DNA of 64,000 nucleotides from JBBQLG01 sp964251665 (GCA_964251665.1 CAXUKO010000015.1:102178-166177), one strand, 5' to 3'; positions 43,247 to 52,423 are shown, numbered from the stretch's first letter. Made by a program: numbers and translations. Notes: generated by a model not told the origin, from the sequence alone.

Positions 43247-45499
43247 TCAAAACGAATACATCAGGCTCAGCCGGGCGAAGAAGGGGGTGCCGGGCGTAAA
43301 GTGAATTTCCGTAACGGGTTCGGCTTCGCCCCGCAACCGGCTCTCTGTGGCAAACTGCGTTTCTTTCCAGCGGACGTTAAGCAGGTTCTGCACCGCCAGG
43401 CCGAGGGTATACGAACCTTTGGTGTAGTTGGCCTGCAGGTCATTCACGAAATAGCCTTTCGCTACAATGGAGTTGTCTTCATTGGCGGGCCGGTCGCCCA
43501 TGTAGCGGTAACGCAGGGAGCCACTAAAACCCGTTTGCGTCCGCAGCGACAGGCCACCGGTCGAGGTAAACGTCGGTGCCAGGGGCAGGTAGTTCTGTCC
43601 GGCTTCTACACCAATGGCGCGGGGTTTGGCCGTGTTCAGGTCCACATCGGCATACAGGCTTTTGGTCAGTTGATACCGCATCGATACGTCGATGCCCTGC
43701 CGACGCGACCGGCCGCTTGGTTCTACTACGCCCTCATCGCCCACATAAACAAACTCCTGTTGCAGCCATAAATACCAGGCGGCCGCGTTGATGAGCAGTT
43801 TGGGGAACGGTTTGATGATAATACCCAGATCGGAACCGTAGCCCGGCGGCAGAATCTCGCGACCGTTCTGAGCCGCAACTACCCGCGCATCGTTCGAGTG
43901 GAAGCCCTTACCCGTGTTGAGATAGAGTTGCAGGTTTGGATTGACGGTATAGTAAAAATTCAGTTTGGGCGAGACGATACTTTGCGTCGAGTGGGTTGTT
44001 TTCCGGGCCAGCAGGTCTTCGTATTGGGAGCGGAAAGCATCAATCCGAACGCCCGCATTGACGGTGAAATGGTCCGACACCTGAATCAACTCGTCGGCGT
44101 AGAGGGCCGCGTTGATCTCGTTTACGTTGCCATACTGAATCGGGTTCAGGGTAATCACCCGGTCTTTGGTATGCGATAGTTCGGTGCCATGTGTGATGTC
44201 CTGCCGATACTGTGCCCCAAAGGTGGTTGTCCAGTGGCTGCGGCCCAGGCTGGTTTGGGTGGAGTAACTGCCGTTGTAGCCAAACAGGTTCCGGTGTTCT
44301 TTCTGCCGGATCTGATCGCCGTTGACGGTATCTTCTTTGAAAAACGTGAAGTTGGAATACAGCTCGAAGTTGTAGTTGCTGTAGAACACCTGGTTCTTGA
44401 TGATGTGGTTGCGGGGCGTGATGGTCACGAGTTGCGCATTCACGTTCGTCCGGCTCGTTTCGCCCCCTTCCGAGGGGTCAATAGAGCCGAAGAAATCCGT
44501 CAGGCCCGACGCTACCGCCCGGTCGGGAATCTGACCCGAGTGGTTCCATTTGCTCCAGAACGTCGAGCCGGTCAGGGTCAGGTCGGTGTTGGTACCTAAA
44601 TGACCGTGATATTTGCCCACTACGTTCAGCCGCTTGAAGTGCTGTGGGTTATCAAAATAAGAGTTGCTGTAGGAGTACTCCGACGCGAGGTACGCCGACT
44701 GATTCTTATTTCTGCCTCTTTGCCCCAAGAGATCCAGTCCGGCAACGGCACGGTAGGTGTCGTACTGCCCCGTTTCGAGCTTGACAAAGCTCTTGTCCAG
44801 GGCCGTGCGGGTACGAAAATCAACCCAGCCCGCCGTGGTCAGATTGCCTTTGTCGGCGCGGTACGGCCCTTTTTTAAAGTCGACGCCTTCAACCAGTTCA
44901 GGAATAACAAAGTGCAGATCGGCGTATCCCTGTCCGTGGGCGTGGGATACCATGTTAACCGGCATCCCGTCGACCGTCAGCCGGATATCGGTGCCGTGAT
45001 CGAGGTCGAAGCCGCGCAAAAAAATCTGTTCGGCCTTACCGCCCCCCGCGTGCTGCCCGATGAACAGGCCCGGCACTAAGCGTAGAATTTCCTGCGAGTT
45101 GGTAATCGGCCGCAGTTTAATGTCCAGACTGCTGATGAGTTGCTGGTCATGCGCCCGCTGCGATGATACCACAACCTCGCTCAACTGGACCGGCGCATTG
45201 GTCAGAAACGTTTCTACCTGCGTCGTCTGATCATCTTTTACCACCGCCGTGACTACCTGACCCGAGAAGCCGACATGAGAAATTTCGATTTTGTAGGGAG
45301 CCGCGACCAGATTGGTAAAGCGGTACTGACCGAGGTCATTCGTGACGGTTGCTTTGTTAAGCCCGGTAAGCTGAACGGTTACTCCGCGCAGGGGCAGATT
45401 GGTGGCTTTATCGTGTACGGTACCGGCCAGAATACCCAGATGGGCATACGCACGGACACTGACGAGTAGAATAAAAACTAAAGGAAGAAGTCGTTTCAT
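43247..45499 (-). CDS. TonB-dependent outer membrane receptor
   Basis: The 750-residue protein has a signal peptide (ending in VRAYA), a carboxypeptidase-like regulatory beta-sandwich (GTVHDKATNLPLRGVTVQL), a plug domain (LSEVVVSSQR as TonB box region, then EILRLVPGLFIGQHAGGG and LTVDGMPVNMVSHAHGQGYAD) and a 22-strand beta-barrel ending in a Phe (SLMYSF). It imports a ligand using TonB energy. The plug has the histidine-rich sequence SHAHGQGYADLHF, which may favour a metal or metal complex, but this is inference. It is the last gene of the DUF4331 locus. No SusD partner is next to it, so it is not a SusC of the usual pair. Confidence 0.92.
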   Translation of the reverse strand: MKRLLPLVFILLVSVRAYAHLGILAGTVHDKATNLPLRGVTVQLTGLNKATVTNDLGQYRFTNLVAAPYKIEISHVGFSGQVVTAVVKDDQTTQVETFLTNAPVQLSEVVVSSQRAHDQQLISSLDIKLRPITNSQEILRLVPGLFIGQHAGGGKAEQIFLRGFDLDHGTDIRLTVDGMPVNMVSHAHGQGYADLHFVIPELVEGVDFKKGPYRADKGNLTTAGWVDFRTRTALDKSFVKLETGQYDTYRAVAGLDLLGQRGRNKNQSAYLASEYSYSNSYFDNPQHFKRLNVVGKYHGHLGTNTDLTLTGSTFWSKWNHSGQIPDRAVASGLTDFFGSIDPSEGGETSRTNVNAQLVTITPRNHIIKNQVFYSNYNFELYSNFTFFKEDTVNGDQIRQKEHRNLFGYNGSYSTQTSLGRSHWTTTFGAQYRQDITHGTELSHTKDRVITLNPIQYGNVNEINAALYADELIQVSDHFTVNAGVRIDAFRSQYEDLLARKTTHSTQSIVSPKLNFYYTVNPNLQLYLNTGKGFHSNDARVVAAQNGREILPPGYGSDLGIIIKPFPKLLINAAAWYLWLQQEFVYVGDEGVVEPSGRSRRQGIDVSMRYQLTKSLYADVDLNTAKPRAIGVEAGQNYLPLAPTFTSTGGLSLRTQTGFSGSLRYRYMGDRPANEDNSIVAKGYFVNDLQANYTKGSYTLGLAVQNLLNVRWKETQFATESRLRGEAEPVTEIHFTPGTPFFARLSLMYSF

Positions 45500-45609
45500 G
45501 AGGGAGACTATACAGAGCGGCACACGCGGCTCGGAGTGGCCTGCGTGCGTTGCCCGATTTTAGAAATAAGAAAGGGAGTGACCCGTGAAAACAGGTCACT
45601 ACAGGTTTC

Positions 45610-46005
45610 TTAGCCCAACCAGGGTGGCGTGTATATAGTCCGTTGCAGGTCTGCAACGCTCAGGGTCCGGTTGCCGATGCCGAACGTTACTGCCCGGTAC
45701 GCAACCCTAAAAACAGGTTCGGTCGTATGTGGCAGGCAGTGCGCATCCACACTGCTCACGACCGAAATCAAGTGATGTTTGGGTGTTTCGGAGGACTTTT
45801 GAATGCGGGCGGTCAGGGCTTCGGTCAGAAAATTTTCCAGACCATCCATCCGCATGTACCGGCACTCCTGATACGACTGACCTTCGGTACTGGTCTGAAC
45901 CAGCAACAGGCCGCCTTGCTCTTCCGGACGGCTCACGCAGCCTGCTCCAGCTACCAGCAGGTAGTTGATCAGTAGGAACAGTGCGATGAGTGAGCGAACG
46001 GTCAT
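45610..46005 (-). CDS. Small secreted protein of unknown function
   Basis: The 131-residue protein begins at the ATG at 46005; a TTG two codons earlier is also in frame. It has a hydrophobic N-terminal segment (SLIALFLLINYLLVAGAGC) which could be a signal peptide or a poor lipobox. The mature part contains three or more cysteines (YQECRYM, DAHCLPH) and no recognised domain. It lies between the TPR gene and the TonB receptor gene of the DUF4331 locus in the same direction, so it is probably part of the operon. Confidence 0.65.
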   Translation of the reverse strand: MTVRSLIALFLLINYLLVAGAGCVSRPEEQGGLLLVQTSTEGQSYQECRYMRMDGLENFLTEALTARIQKSSETPKHHLISVVSSVDAHCLPHTTEPVFRVAYRAVTFGIGNRTLSVADLQRTIYTPPWLG

Positions 46006-46019
46006 GGACAAACGGTATC

Positions 46020-46071
46020 CCGGACGCCCACGTCCGGTTGTTAACTGTCAAAACCGGACGTGGGCGTCCGG
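46020..46071. repeat. REP-like paired hairpin, family A copy 2
   Basis: Units 46020-46037 and 46054-46071 are each a seven-base stem with a four-base loop (CCGGACG-CCCA-CGTCCGG and CCGGACG-TGGG-CGTCCGG). The two are inverted copies, extended by ATC and GAT at the ends. It has the same architecture as 28778-28831, with paired base changes in the stems. It lies between the TPR gene and the small secreted protein gene, which are co-directional. Confidence 0.78.
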
Positions 46072-46079
46072 GATACTGG

Positions 46080-47405
46080 CTACAACGTAAATTTAGGGTT
46101 TGTTTTGCGGGCTTCAGCCACCAGTTTATTGCCTTGTCCAACATGACCGAGGGCGACTTCGATGGCACCGGCCCGTTGCAATAGTTCGGGGTCTTTACTG
46201 CCCGTACGCATAGCGACCTGAATGTGCTGCTGCGCTTTGGCTAAATCATTTTTCTTGAAATACACCCAGGCCAGTGCGTGGTTCACATCGATGTTTTTAG
46301 GCCGGCGTTTGTACTCGTTCATACCGTAGACCATCGCCGAATCCAATTGTCCGGTCTTGGTGTAAAGTTTACAGAGTTCAAGGTCAACCAAATGGCCTGA
46401 CTTGGCGTCCTGATCCAGCATACCCACTACTTCAGCGTATTTCTGTTTGGCTTTGTCGGCCTGTCCCTGTTCGGCATAAATATCGGCCATTTCTTCGTGG
46501 AACGAAAACTCGGGCATTATTTTGGCCGCTTTGTCGAGCGAGTTCAAGGCTTTATCGTACGCCTTGCGGGCCTTATAAATCTGGGCCTGTCCGCGCAGGG
46601 CAAAGGCATAACTGGGGCGCAGGCTCAGGATTTCGGCGTACTGCTGTTCGGCTTTGCCCAATTGCCCCGTTGTTTCGTAGAGATGGCCCAGCGTGTTCTT
46701 ACTCCAGCATTGCGGCTCCGAACCGGGCAGTCCGGCCTGCACCGCCAACTGCATGGCCGCAATCGAGCCGGGGTAGTTGCCGTAGATTTCCCGCAGGTAC
46801 GACGCTCGCGAATACGATTCCAGCGAGGGTTTCAACGCCTGCATCTTATCTGACATGGTTACGGCTTCTTCGTAGTTACCCAACTCAACGTTGGCATCAA
46901 CCAGGACACCGTACACGTAGGCATTGTTGGGGTTGATCTGCCGCGCTTTCTCGGCCAGGTCCCGCGCTTCGGCAAACTGGTGCTGCGACATTTTAACCGA
47001 TGACTTAAAGGTCGTTGCCTCGAAGTTTTTCGGGTCGATGGCGATGATGCCATCTAAGATCGTGAGAATCGCGGGGTAGTAATACGGGTGTTCCCCCGTG
47101 ATGCGGGCCTCGGCTAAGTAGATCATCGCGATCTGTAAGCGGGGCTTCACGTCGCTGGGATCTTTGCTGATTTTCTGCTTTAGTTCGGCCACTTTTTCTT
47201 TGGTCCGCTGCCATTCAACGGCGGTAGCTAACTCGCCCCGGCGTTCAAACAGGTTTGGAATATCGGTACTGGAGCCGGTAGCGGCTGTTTCGCTGCCGGT
47301 CTTGCCGGATTTGTTGCAGCTGATCTGCGTGAGCAGAAGCAAGGCGATAAGCACCGGAAGGGCCAGCGAAAAAATGCGTTTAGAGGGAGTTGGTAACGGT
47401 GTCAT
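46080..47405 (-). CDS. TPR-repeat lipoprotein
   Basis: The 441-residue protein starts at the ATG at 47405 (the frame is open further upstream) and has a signal peptide with lipobox QISC, so it is a lipid-anchored envelope protein. From about residue 85 on it has about eight tetratricopeptide-like repeats (EARDLAEKARQINPNNAYVY, GKAEQQYAEILSLRPSYAFA, DKALNSLDKAAKIMPEFSFH, AKAQQHIQVAMRTG). TPR arrays scaffold protein complexes. In this locus it could assemble the DUF4331 proteins or connect them to the receptor. A paired-hairpin element lies on each side of the gene. Confidence 0.85.
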   Translation of the reverse strand: MTPLPTPSKRIFSLALPVLIALLLLTQISCNKSGKTGSETAATGSSTDIPNLFERRGELATAVEWQRTKEKVAELKQKISKDPSDVKPRLQIAMIYLAEARITGEHPYYYPAILTILDGIIAIDPKNFEATTFKSSVKMSQHQFAEARDLAEKARQINPNNAYVYGVLVDANVELGNYEEAVTMSDKMQALKPSLESYSRASYLREIYGNYPGSIAAMQLAVQAGLPGSEPQCWSKNTLGHLYETTGQLGKAEQQYAEILSLRPSYAFALRGQAQIYKARKAYDKALNSLDKAAKIMPEFSFHEEMADIYAEQGQADKAKQKYAEVVGMLDQDAKSGHLVDLELCKLYTKTGQLDSAMVYGMNEYKRRPKNIDVNHALAWVYFKKNDLAKAQQHIQVAMRTGSKDPELLQRAGAIEVALGHVGQGNKLVAEARKTNPKFTL

Positions 47406-47459
47406 GCCACAAATGAGAATGGTAGATTGCCTGTAAAGAACCGAATGGGTGAAATTAAC

Positions 47460-47537
47460 CCCAACTCCTGAAGGAGCTTCAGACCTTAGGTACGATAAAT
47501 CAGTATCTAATCGCATGAAGCCCCTTCAGGGTTGGGT
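47460..47537. repeat. REP-like imperfect inverted repeat, family C
   Basis: About 21-22 bases at 47460-47481 pair with 47516-47536 (one bulge, one mismatch). The core CTCCTGAAGGAG in one arm and CCCCTTCAGGG in the other are themselves near-palindromes. It lies between the second DUF4331 gene and the TPR lipoprotein gene, which are co-directional, and has no T-tract. Confidence 0.6.
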
Positions 47538-47542
47538 ATCAA

Positions 47543-49831
47543 TTAATGACGAACAATCTTAACGGTTTGCCGCTCGGTTGGGGTTACTACCTCAAGGAAG
47601 TAAACACCCGTCTGCTGACCGACCCGCACCGTCCGGCGTTCGACCGTACCGGCTTCGCCAATGGTTTGCTGACTCAGTGACTGACCCTGACTGTTGGTCA
47701 CACCCAGCCGCACCGACTGACCGGCGGCTCCGCGTACTTCCACCACCACATCGCTGACGGTTGTGGGGTTACCCAGTACCCGCACGCTGAGTGGCTCAGA
47801 ACCTTCCGCTCCAATGCGGGACTGCCCGCAAGGCGTGCGGAAGTTGAACGTGTAGCTCACCTCCGAGGACGCGTCGCCCACGTACCGGCCCATCAGCACG
47901 ATGGTTTTGGTGTTGGGATCGTTGCGAACGCCCGCTTCGAGACGGCGGTTCGTGCTTGTGCCGTAGCCACCGTTCATGACACCCGCAGCCCGATACTCAA
48001 CCATTTTGTTCGGGTCACCGCCAACGCGGTCGAAGGTGATATCGCCCGTCATGCAGTTATAGCCACTCACCGTCACCGATAGGGGAGTCATCGCCACGAT
48101 TGGACTCTGCGGACCCTGGTATTGCGGTCCGTTAAAGGCCCGCCACGGATTCTGCTCGTAGGGGAACATGGCTTTCAGCGTCGTGTCATTTTTGGTGACA
48201 CCGGCGTTGAACGTCAGTACACTCAGCAGATTCGGCGTAACCGGACTTGGCGTTACGTTTGGCGTATAATCGTCGTACCACAAACCGATGGCAGCCAGTA
48301 CCGCGCCACCCACGGCCTGTAACTCAATCGTCGTCACGTCATCCTCTAAACGGCGACCGTTGGGGAAGCCGTCCATGTTGGGGATAAACTGCAGGTTCGG
48401 ATTGGCGTACGTAGCATTGGTCAGACCCAGCACAGCCGCCTGAATCAGGCCCAGCGAACTAAAGTTAGGATCGTTGCGGGGGGTGGCCGGAACAGCCATG
48501 TTCAACCGCAGCAAATCACCCAGCGTGGGCAGGAAGTTGTTGATGAACGGCTTACCGGCGGCTAAGGGATTGCCCGCTTTGCCGGTTGCCAGCTGATACG
48601 GCGGCAGGTTTGGTACGCCGGTGTAGAAGATGGGCAGGATGTCGACCGCGCGGGGGCTTTTGTTATCCGGCAGCAGCACACCACCAAAGGCCGCTTCGGC
48701 GAGAGCCGTACCATCCAGGGCTTTGTTGCCTTTCAGACCGAACAGACCGGGCTTGCCATTGCGGAAGTCGAACGCACCCAGCGATTTGGTCTGAATCCGC
48801 AGCGGGGCTAACCCCGGAACGGCCGTGCCAAACTGCGAATCGTCCATGTACAGGGCCAACTCGGGGTTGGTGAAGTAAGGTGCAAACTGAAGGTCTTTAT
48901 CGGGACCAACCGAGTTCCACTTATCCTTCATGCCAATGGGAATGACGGCTTCGTTGGTCAGCGGCATCCCTAAGCGCGACACCTGCACCCAGCCACCGTC
49001 GTACCCGACATCACCACCGGGATACAGGCTTTTGATCTGTCTCCGGCTGGCCGACGCATACACACCAATCACATAGTCGCCATCGAGGATGTTAGCGGCC
49101 TGCGCCACCGTTTTCCGGCTCTTTTGCAGCGTAGCGACCGGTACTTCGATCACGATGGAGTGACAGTTGAACTTCGCTACCGCATCGCGGCCACTGTTCG
49201 GGCGGACTGCGCCGAGGTCGAAAATGCCGCCCAGGTCCACAAAGAACGGATCATCGACCGGGCCACAGAAAATTTTCTCGCCCGTAGATGCCGTCATGAT
49301 CGACTTCTGCACGAGTTCGTCGTACGAAGCCGCTCCCAGACCGACCGTCTTGTTCTCAATCGACCGGGGGCCGATGTTCGGTGGGGGCACGCTGCCGTTA
49401 GCGACAATGGTGGTAAACGTTTTGCCGCCATCCATGCTGCGCTCGCAGATATACGAGGTTTTCAGGTTCTCCTTGCCCAGACGAATCAGGAAGAATGTGG
49501 TCGGGTCTTCGTTTACCTTGCTGAACGTGAAGCGGTAAACAATGTCGTCGCCGGCCGTCGCTGCGTTATTATCGACGTGAACTTCATAGCGGATGTTTTC
49601 GCCGAATGAGTACCAGTTCGGGCCACCGGCGGGGTGTTCAAACGGGATGTAGTTGGCGATCAGAACGACATTTTCCGCGTTGGTCGGACTTTTGAACGCG
49701 TACAGGTCGGTATTGTCGGCCAGCGGGTCGTTCGAAATCAGCGGGGCTTCCCGGTGCGACGACGCAACCGAGCGCAGGGGTTGCAGGCAGATCATGGCCA
49801 GTACCCCTAACAGATATAAACGGTTTTTCAT
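47543..49831 (-). CDS. DUF4331 protein with Cys module and T9SS sorting domain
   Basis: The 762-residue protein has a signal peptide and the DUF4331 hallmark SSHREAPLISNDPLADNTD at its mature start. About 585 residues are homologous to the neighbouring paralogue, ending at MFPYEQNPWR. It then adds a module of the type seen in the metalloprotease (VSGYNC to FNFRTPC) and a T9SS C-terminal domain (PLSVRVLGNP to the end). It is therefore likely secreted and bound at the cell surface. The DUF4331 fold is a probable beta-propeller-like sheet region without known activity. It is 30 bases after its paralogue. Confidence 0.88.
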   Translation of the reverse strand: MKNRLYLLGVLAMICLQPLRSVASSHREAPLISNDPLADNTDLYAFKSPTNAENVVLIANYIPFEHPAGGPNWYSFGENIRYEVHVDNNAATAGDDIVYRFTFSKVNEDPTTFFLIRLGKENLKTSYICERSMDGGKTFTTIVANGSVPPPNIGPRSIENKTVGLGAASYDELVQKSIMTASTGEKIFCGPVDDPFFVDLGGIFDLGAVRPNSGRDAVAKFNCHSIVIEVPVATLQKSRKTVAQAANILDGDYVIGVYASASRRQIKSLYPGGDVGYDGGWVQVSRLGMPLTNEAVIPIGMKDKWNSVGPDKDLQFAPYFTNPELALYMDDSQFGTAVPGLAPLRIQTKSLGAFDFRNGKPGLFGLKGNKALDGTALAEAAFGGVLLPDNKSPRAVDILPIFYTGVPNLPPYQLATGKAGNPLAAGKPFINNFLPTLGDLLRLNMAVPATPRNDPNFSSLGLIQAAVLGLTNATYANPNLQFIPNMDGFPNGRRLEDDVTTIELQAVGGAVLAAIGLWYDDYTPNVTPSPVTPNLLSVLTFNAGVTKNDTTLKAMFPYEQNPWRAFNGPQYQGPQSPIVAMTPLSVTVSGYNCMTGDITFDRVGGDPNKMVEYRAAGVMNGGYGTSTNRRLEAGVRNDPNTKTIVLMGRYVGDASSEVSYTFNFRTPCGQSRIGAEGSEPLSVRVLGNPTTVSDVVVEVRGAAGQSVRLGVTNSQGQSLSQQTIGEAGTVERRTVRVGQQTGVYFLEVVTPTERQTVKIVRH

Positions 49832-49861
49832 GTTTTCTTGACTGTTGTTCAGTGATGGCGG

Positions 49862-51619
49862 TTAGAAACGGGCCTTAACGGGGTAATCAAATCCTCTCCA
49901 CGGATTCTGCTCATAGGGGAACATGGTTTTCAGCGGCACATCGTTCTTAGTCGGGCCGGAGTTGAAACTCAGCACGTTGACCAGAGCGGGTGATACCGGA
50001 GCCGTTGGCGTGGCATCGTCGTAGAACAGACCAACAGCGGCCAGCACCACGCCACCAACAGCCTGTAACTCAATCGTCGTCACATCATCTTCCAGCCGAC
50101 GCCCGTTGGGGAAGCCATCCATGTTGGGGATAAACTCAATGTTCGTGTTCTTATTGAAACGAGCGTCGGTGATACCCAGCACGGCCGCCTGTACCAGACC
50201 TAGCGAACTGAAATCGGCACTGGTGCGGGGCGTAGCGGGCACGGCCATGTTCAGCCGCAGCATGTCGCCCAGGGTGGGCAGGAAGTTGTTGATGAACGGT
50301 TTGCCAACGGCCAGCGGGCTGCCGCCTGCTTTGTTTCCCGCTAACTGATACGGCGGCAGGTTAGGCACACCCGTGTAGAAGATGGGCAGAATATCGACCG
50401 CGCGGGGGCTTTTGTTATCCGGCAGCAGCACACCACCGAAGGCCGCTTCGGACAGGGCCGTACCGTTCAGGGCGGCATTGCCTTTCAGGCCATACAGACC
50501 GGGCTTGCCATTGCGGAAGTCGAACGCACCCAGCGATTTGGTCTGGATACGCAGGGCTTTCAGCGATGGCACGGCACCACCAAATTGCGAATCGTCCATA
50601 TACAGCGCCAGTTCGGGGTTGGCAAAGTATTTAGCGAACTGCAGGTCTTCACCACCGTACGGCGACGTCGCGTTCCACTTATCCTTCAGGCCAATGGGAA
50701 TGACGGCTTCGTTGGTCAGCGGCATCCCTAAGCGCGATACCTGCACGAATTTGCCGTCGAACGCGGGCGAATCCGTGGCACTCAGGGTCTGAATCATCTG
50801 CCGGCTGGCCGACGCCCACACACCGATCACGAAATCGGGATCGAGGATGTTGGTCGCCTGAGCCACACTTCTGCCATCCTTTTGCAGCGTACTCACCGGT
50901 ACTTTAATGGCAATGGTGTGGACATTGAACCGGTTCAGGGCATCCTTGGGTGAGTTGGTCGTGTTGCCTTCGGGGCGGAAGTTACCCACGTCGAACGCAC
51001 CGGCCAGGTCCACAAAGAACGGATCATCGACCGGGCCGCAGAAGACCTTTTCCCCGGTGGTGGCGCTGGCAATCGCCTGCTGCGCCAGGGCATCGTACGA
51101 CGCGCCTAACCCAACGGTTTTGTCCTCAATTGACCGGGGACCAACGTTGGCGGGCGGCACCATACCGCTGGCGACAATGGTGGTAAACGTTTTGCCGCCA
51201 TCCATGCTGCGCTCGCACTTGTAGGTCGTTTTGAGGTTCTGCTTACCCAGCCGGATGTAGAAAAATGTGCTGGGGTCTTCGTTCATTTTCGTGAACGTGA
51301 ACCGATACGTAATGTCGTCGCCCGGCGTGTTCGCCCTGTTCTTGATGTGAATTTCGTAGCGAACGTTGGTGCCGAAATCGTAGAAGTTCGGCGCGCCTTC
51401 GGCCGATTCGAACGGGATGTAGTTGGCGATAATCGTGATCGTGTTCGGATCATCGGGGCTCTTAAACGCGTACACGTCCGTGTTATCGGCCAGCGGGTCC
51501 TGAGAAATCAGCGGGGCTTCCCGGTGACTGGACGCGTAGCCGGAGCTGGCCGCGCACAGGCAGGCAACGAAGAGAAGACAGCGGGGCAGTCTTCGCACTG
51601 CTAAACCAAGTGTGTTCAT
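49862..51619 (-). CDS. DUF4331 protein, shorter paralogue
   Basis: The 585-residue protein has a signal peptide (MNTLGLAVRRLPRCLLF, ending near SSGYA) and SSHREAPLISQDPLADNTDV at its mature start. It has strong identity to the 762-residue neighbour across nearly the whole length, including YKCERSMDGGKTFTTIV, VDDPFFVDLAG, VSRLGMPLTNEAVIPIG and DMDGFPNGRRLEDDVTTIEL-like segments. It lacks the Cys module and T9SS domain, so it may stay in the periplasm or be held by its partner. It is the first gene of the locus, and the upstream region has two TACATGTA palindromes. The function of DUF4331 is unknown. Confidence 0.88.
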   Translation of the reverse strand: MNTLGLAVRRLPRCLLFVACLCAASSGYASSHREAPLISQDPLADNTDVYAFKSPDDPNTITIIANYIPFESAEGAPNFYDFGTNVRYEIHIKNRANTPGDDITYRFTFTKMNEDPSTFFYIRLGKQNLKTTYKCERSMDGGKTFTTIVASGMVPPANVGPRSIEDKTVGLGASYDALAQQAIASATTGEKVFCGPVDDPFFVDLAGAFDVGNFRPEGNTTNSPKDALNRFNVHTIAIKVPVSTLQKDGRSVAQATNILDPDFVIGVWASASRQMIQTLSATDSPAFDGKFVQVSRLGMPLTNEAVIPIGLKDKWNATSPYGGEDLQFAKYFANPELALYMDDSQFGGAVPSLKALRIQTKSLGAFDFRNGKPGLYGLKGNAALNGTALSEAAFGGVLLPDNKSPRAVDILPIFYTGVPNLPPYQLAGNKAGGSPLAVGKPFINNFLPTLGDMLRLNMAVPATPRTSADFSSLGLVQAAVLGITDARFNKNTNIEFIPNMDGFPNGRRLEDDVTTIELQAVGGVVLAAVGLFYDDATPTAPVSPALVNVLSFNSGPTKNDVPLKTMFPYEQNPWRGFDYPVKARF

Positions 51620-52306
51620 AATGTGTGTAATGATTTTAACACGTATGATGGAATTTATTTAACTACATGTATATAGAAAGGTACTCGGTACATGTACGCG
51701 GGGAGCAACAGGCAGATGACTGGGTATCCGGCTGGAGAAAAGCACAACGAACGCAAGGGGGCGGTACGGCAGAAAGTCGGATAGCCGTGACTGAAAAATC
51801 AACGGCGTTTACGAACATGGCTGAACGGGCGCGGAGCGACGGATCGCTACAAAAGCTGTGGCGTTCGGCGGTAAGGGCGCGAAGAGAAGGCTGTGAGCAA
51901 CAGCGAAGCGGGCAACAGGCGTGTAGAGGTTTTTATCATGGCAGGATGAAGGCGGAATGCGTTAAAGAGATGGTGGAAGAAATGTTGATGAAGGGCAGCT
52001 GCTTGCGGGGGCAGGAGGTTCGTTAGTCACCAAACAGCAACTGCGAAGCATGAGTTTGTAACCGACTACCGAAAACCTGTACAGGGTATACGCTTACAAG
52101 AAGCAAAAAGTTTGACTCATTCTAAGATTTCTTTGTAAAATATGTATGAAATGGCAGTGCAACCGGATGGATATACGGTGAGCAGAGGCTATAGGATTTA
52201 ATCGGGTAAATAAATCATGGCGAGCTTGCCTGAACCGGTCTGGAGTTTATCGACGTGAACTGCATGCTGGCTCATTTACCCATGCTTATCCTGCTGCCCA
52301 TGTAAA
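51620..52306. other. Long intergenic region upstream of the DUF4331 locus
   Basis: The region has no gene I can support. A plus-strand ORF at 51667-52026 is rich in Arg, Gln, Glu and Gly and looks random. It must carry the DUF4331 operon promoter. Two 8-base palindromes (TACATGTA) lie at 51664-51671 and 51689-51696. Confidence 0.55.
51664..51696. promoter_or_regulatory. Paired TACATGTA palindromes before the DUF4331 operon
   Basis: TACATGTA occurs at 51664-51671 and again at 51689-51696, where it extends to GTACATGTAC. Start-to-start distance is 25 bases, and the nearer copy is 45 bases before the ATG of the first DUF4331 gene. This placement suits a repressor or activator dimer site, but the regulator is unknown. 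Confidence 0.45.
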
Positions 52307-52358
52307 AACCGCAACGCCGGGAGCCGGCCCATTATGGGTAACTCCCGGCGTTGCGGTT
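52307..52358 (-). terminator. Terminator after the first GH43 gene
   Basis: A 17-base perfect stem (52307-52323 with 52342-52358) with an 18-base loop, 66 bases beyond the GH43 stop. On minus the T-rich flank is GGTTTTTACA, as expected for the end of the polysaccharide locus. Confidence 0.8.
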
Positions 52359-52423
52359 ATAAGCGTCGAAATCGTGTAATCAACGGGGTGTACGTCAGTC
52401 AGCTAAGGCCGACCGGCTTCAGG

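Noticed and set aside
51667..52026. 119-residue plus-strand ORF upstream of the DUF4331 genes
   Set aside because: Rich in Arg, Gln, Glu and Gly with no hydrophobic core pattern, and it covers the presumed operator region.
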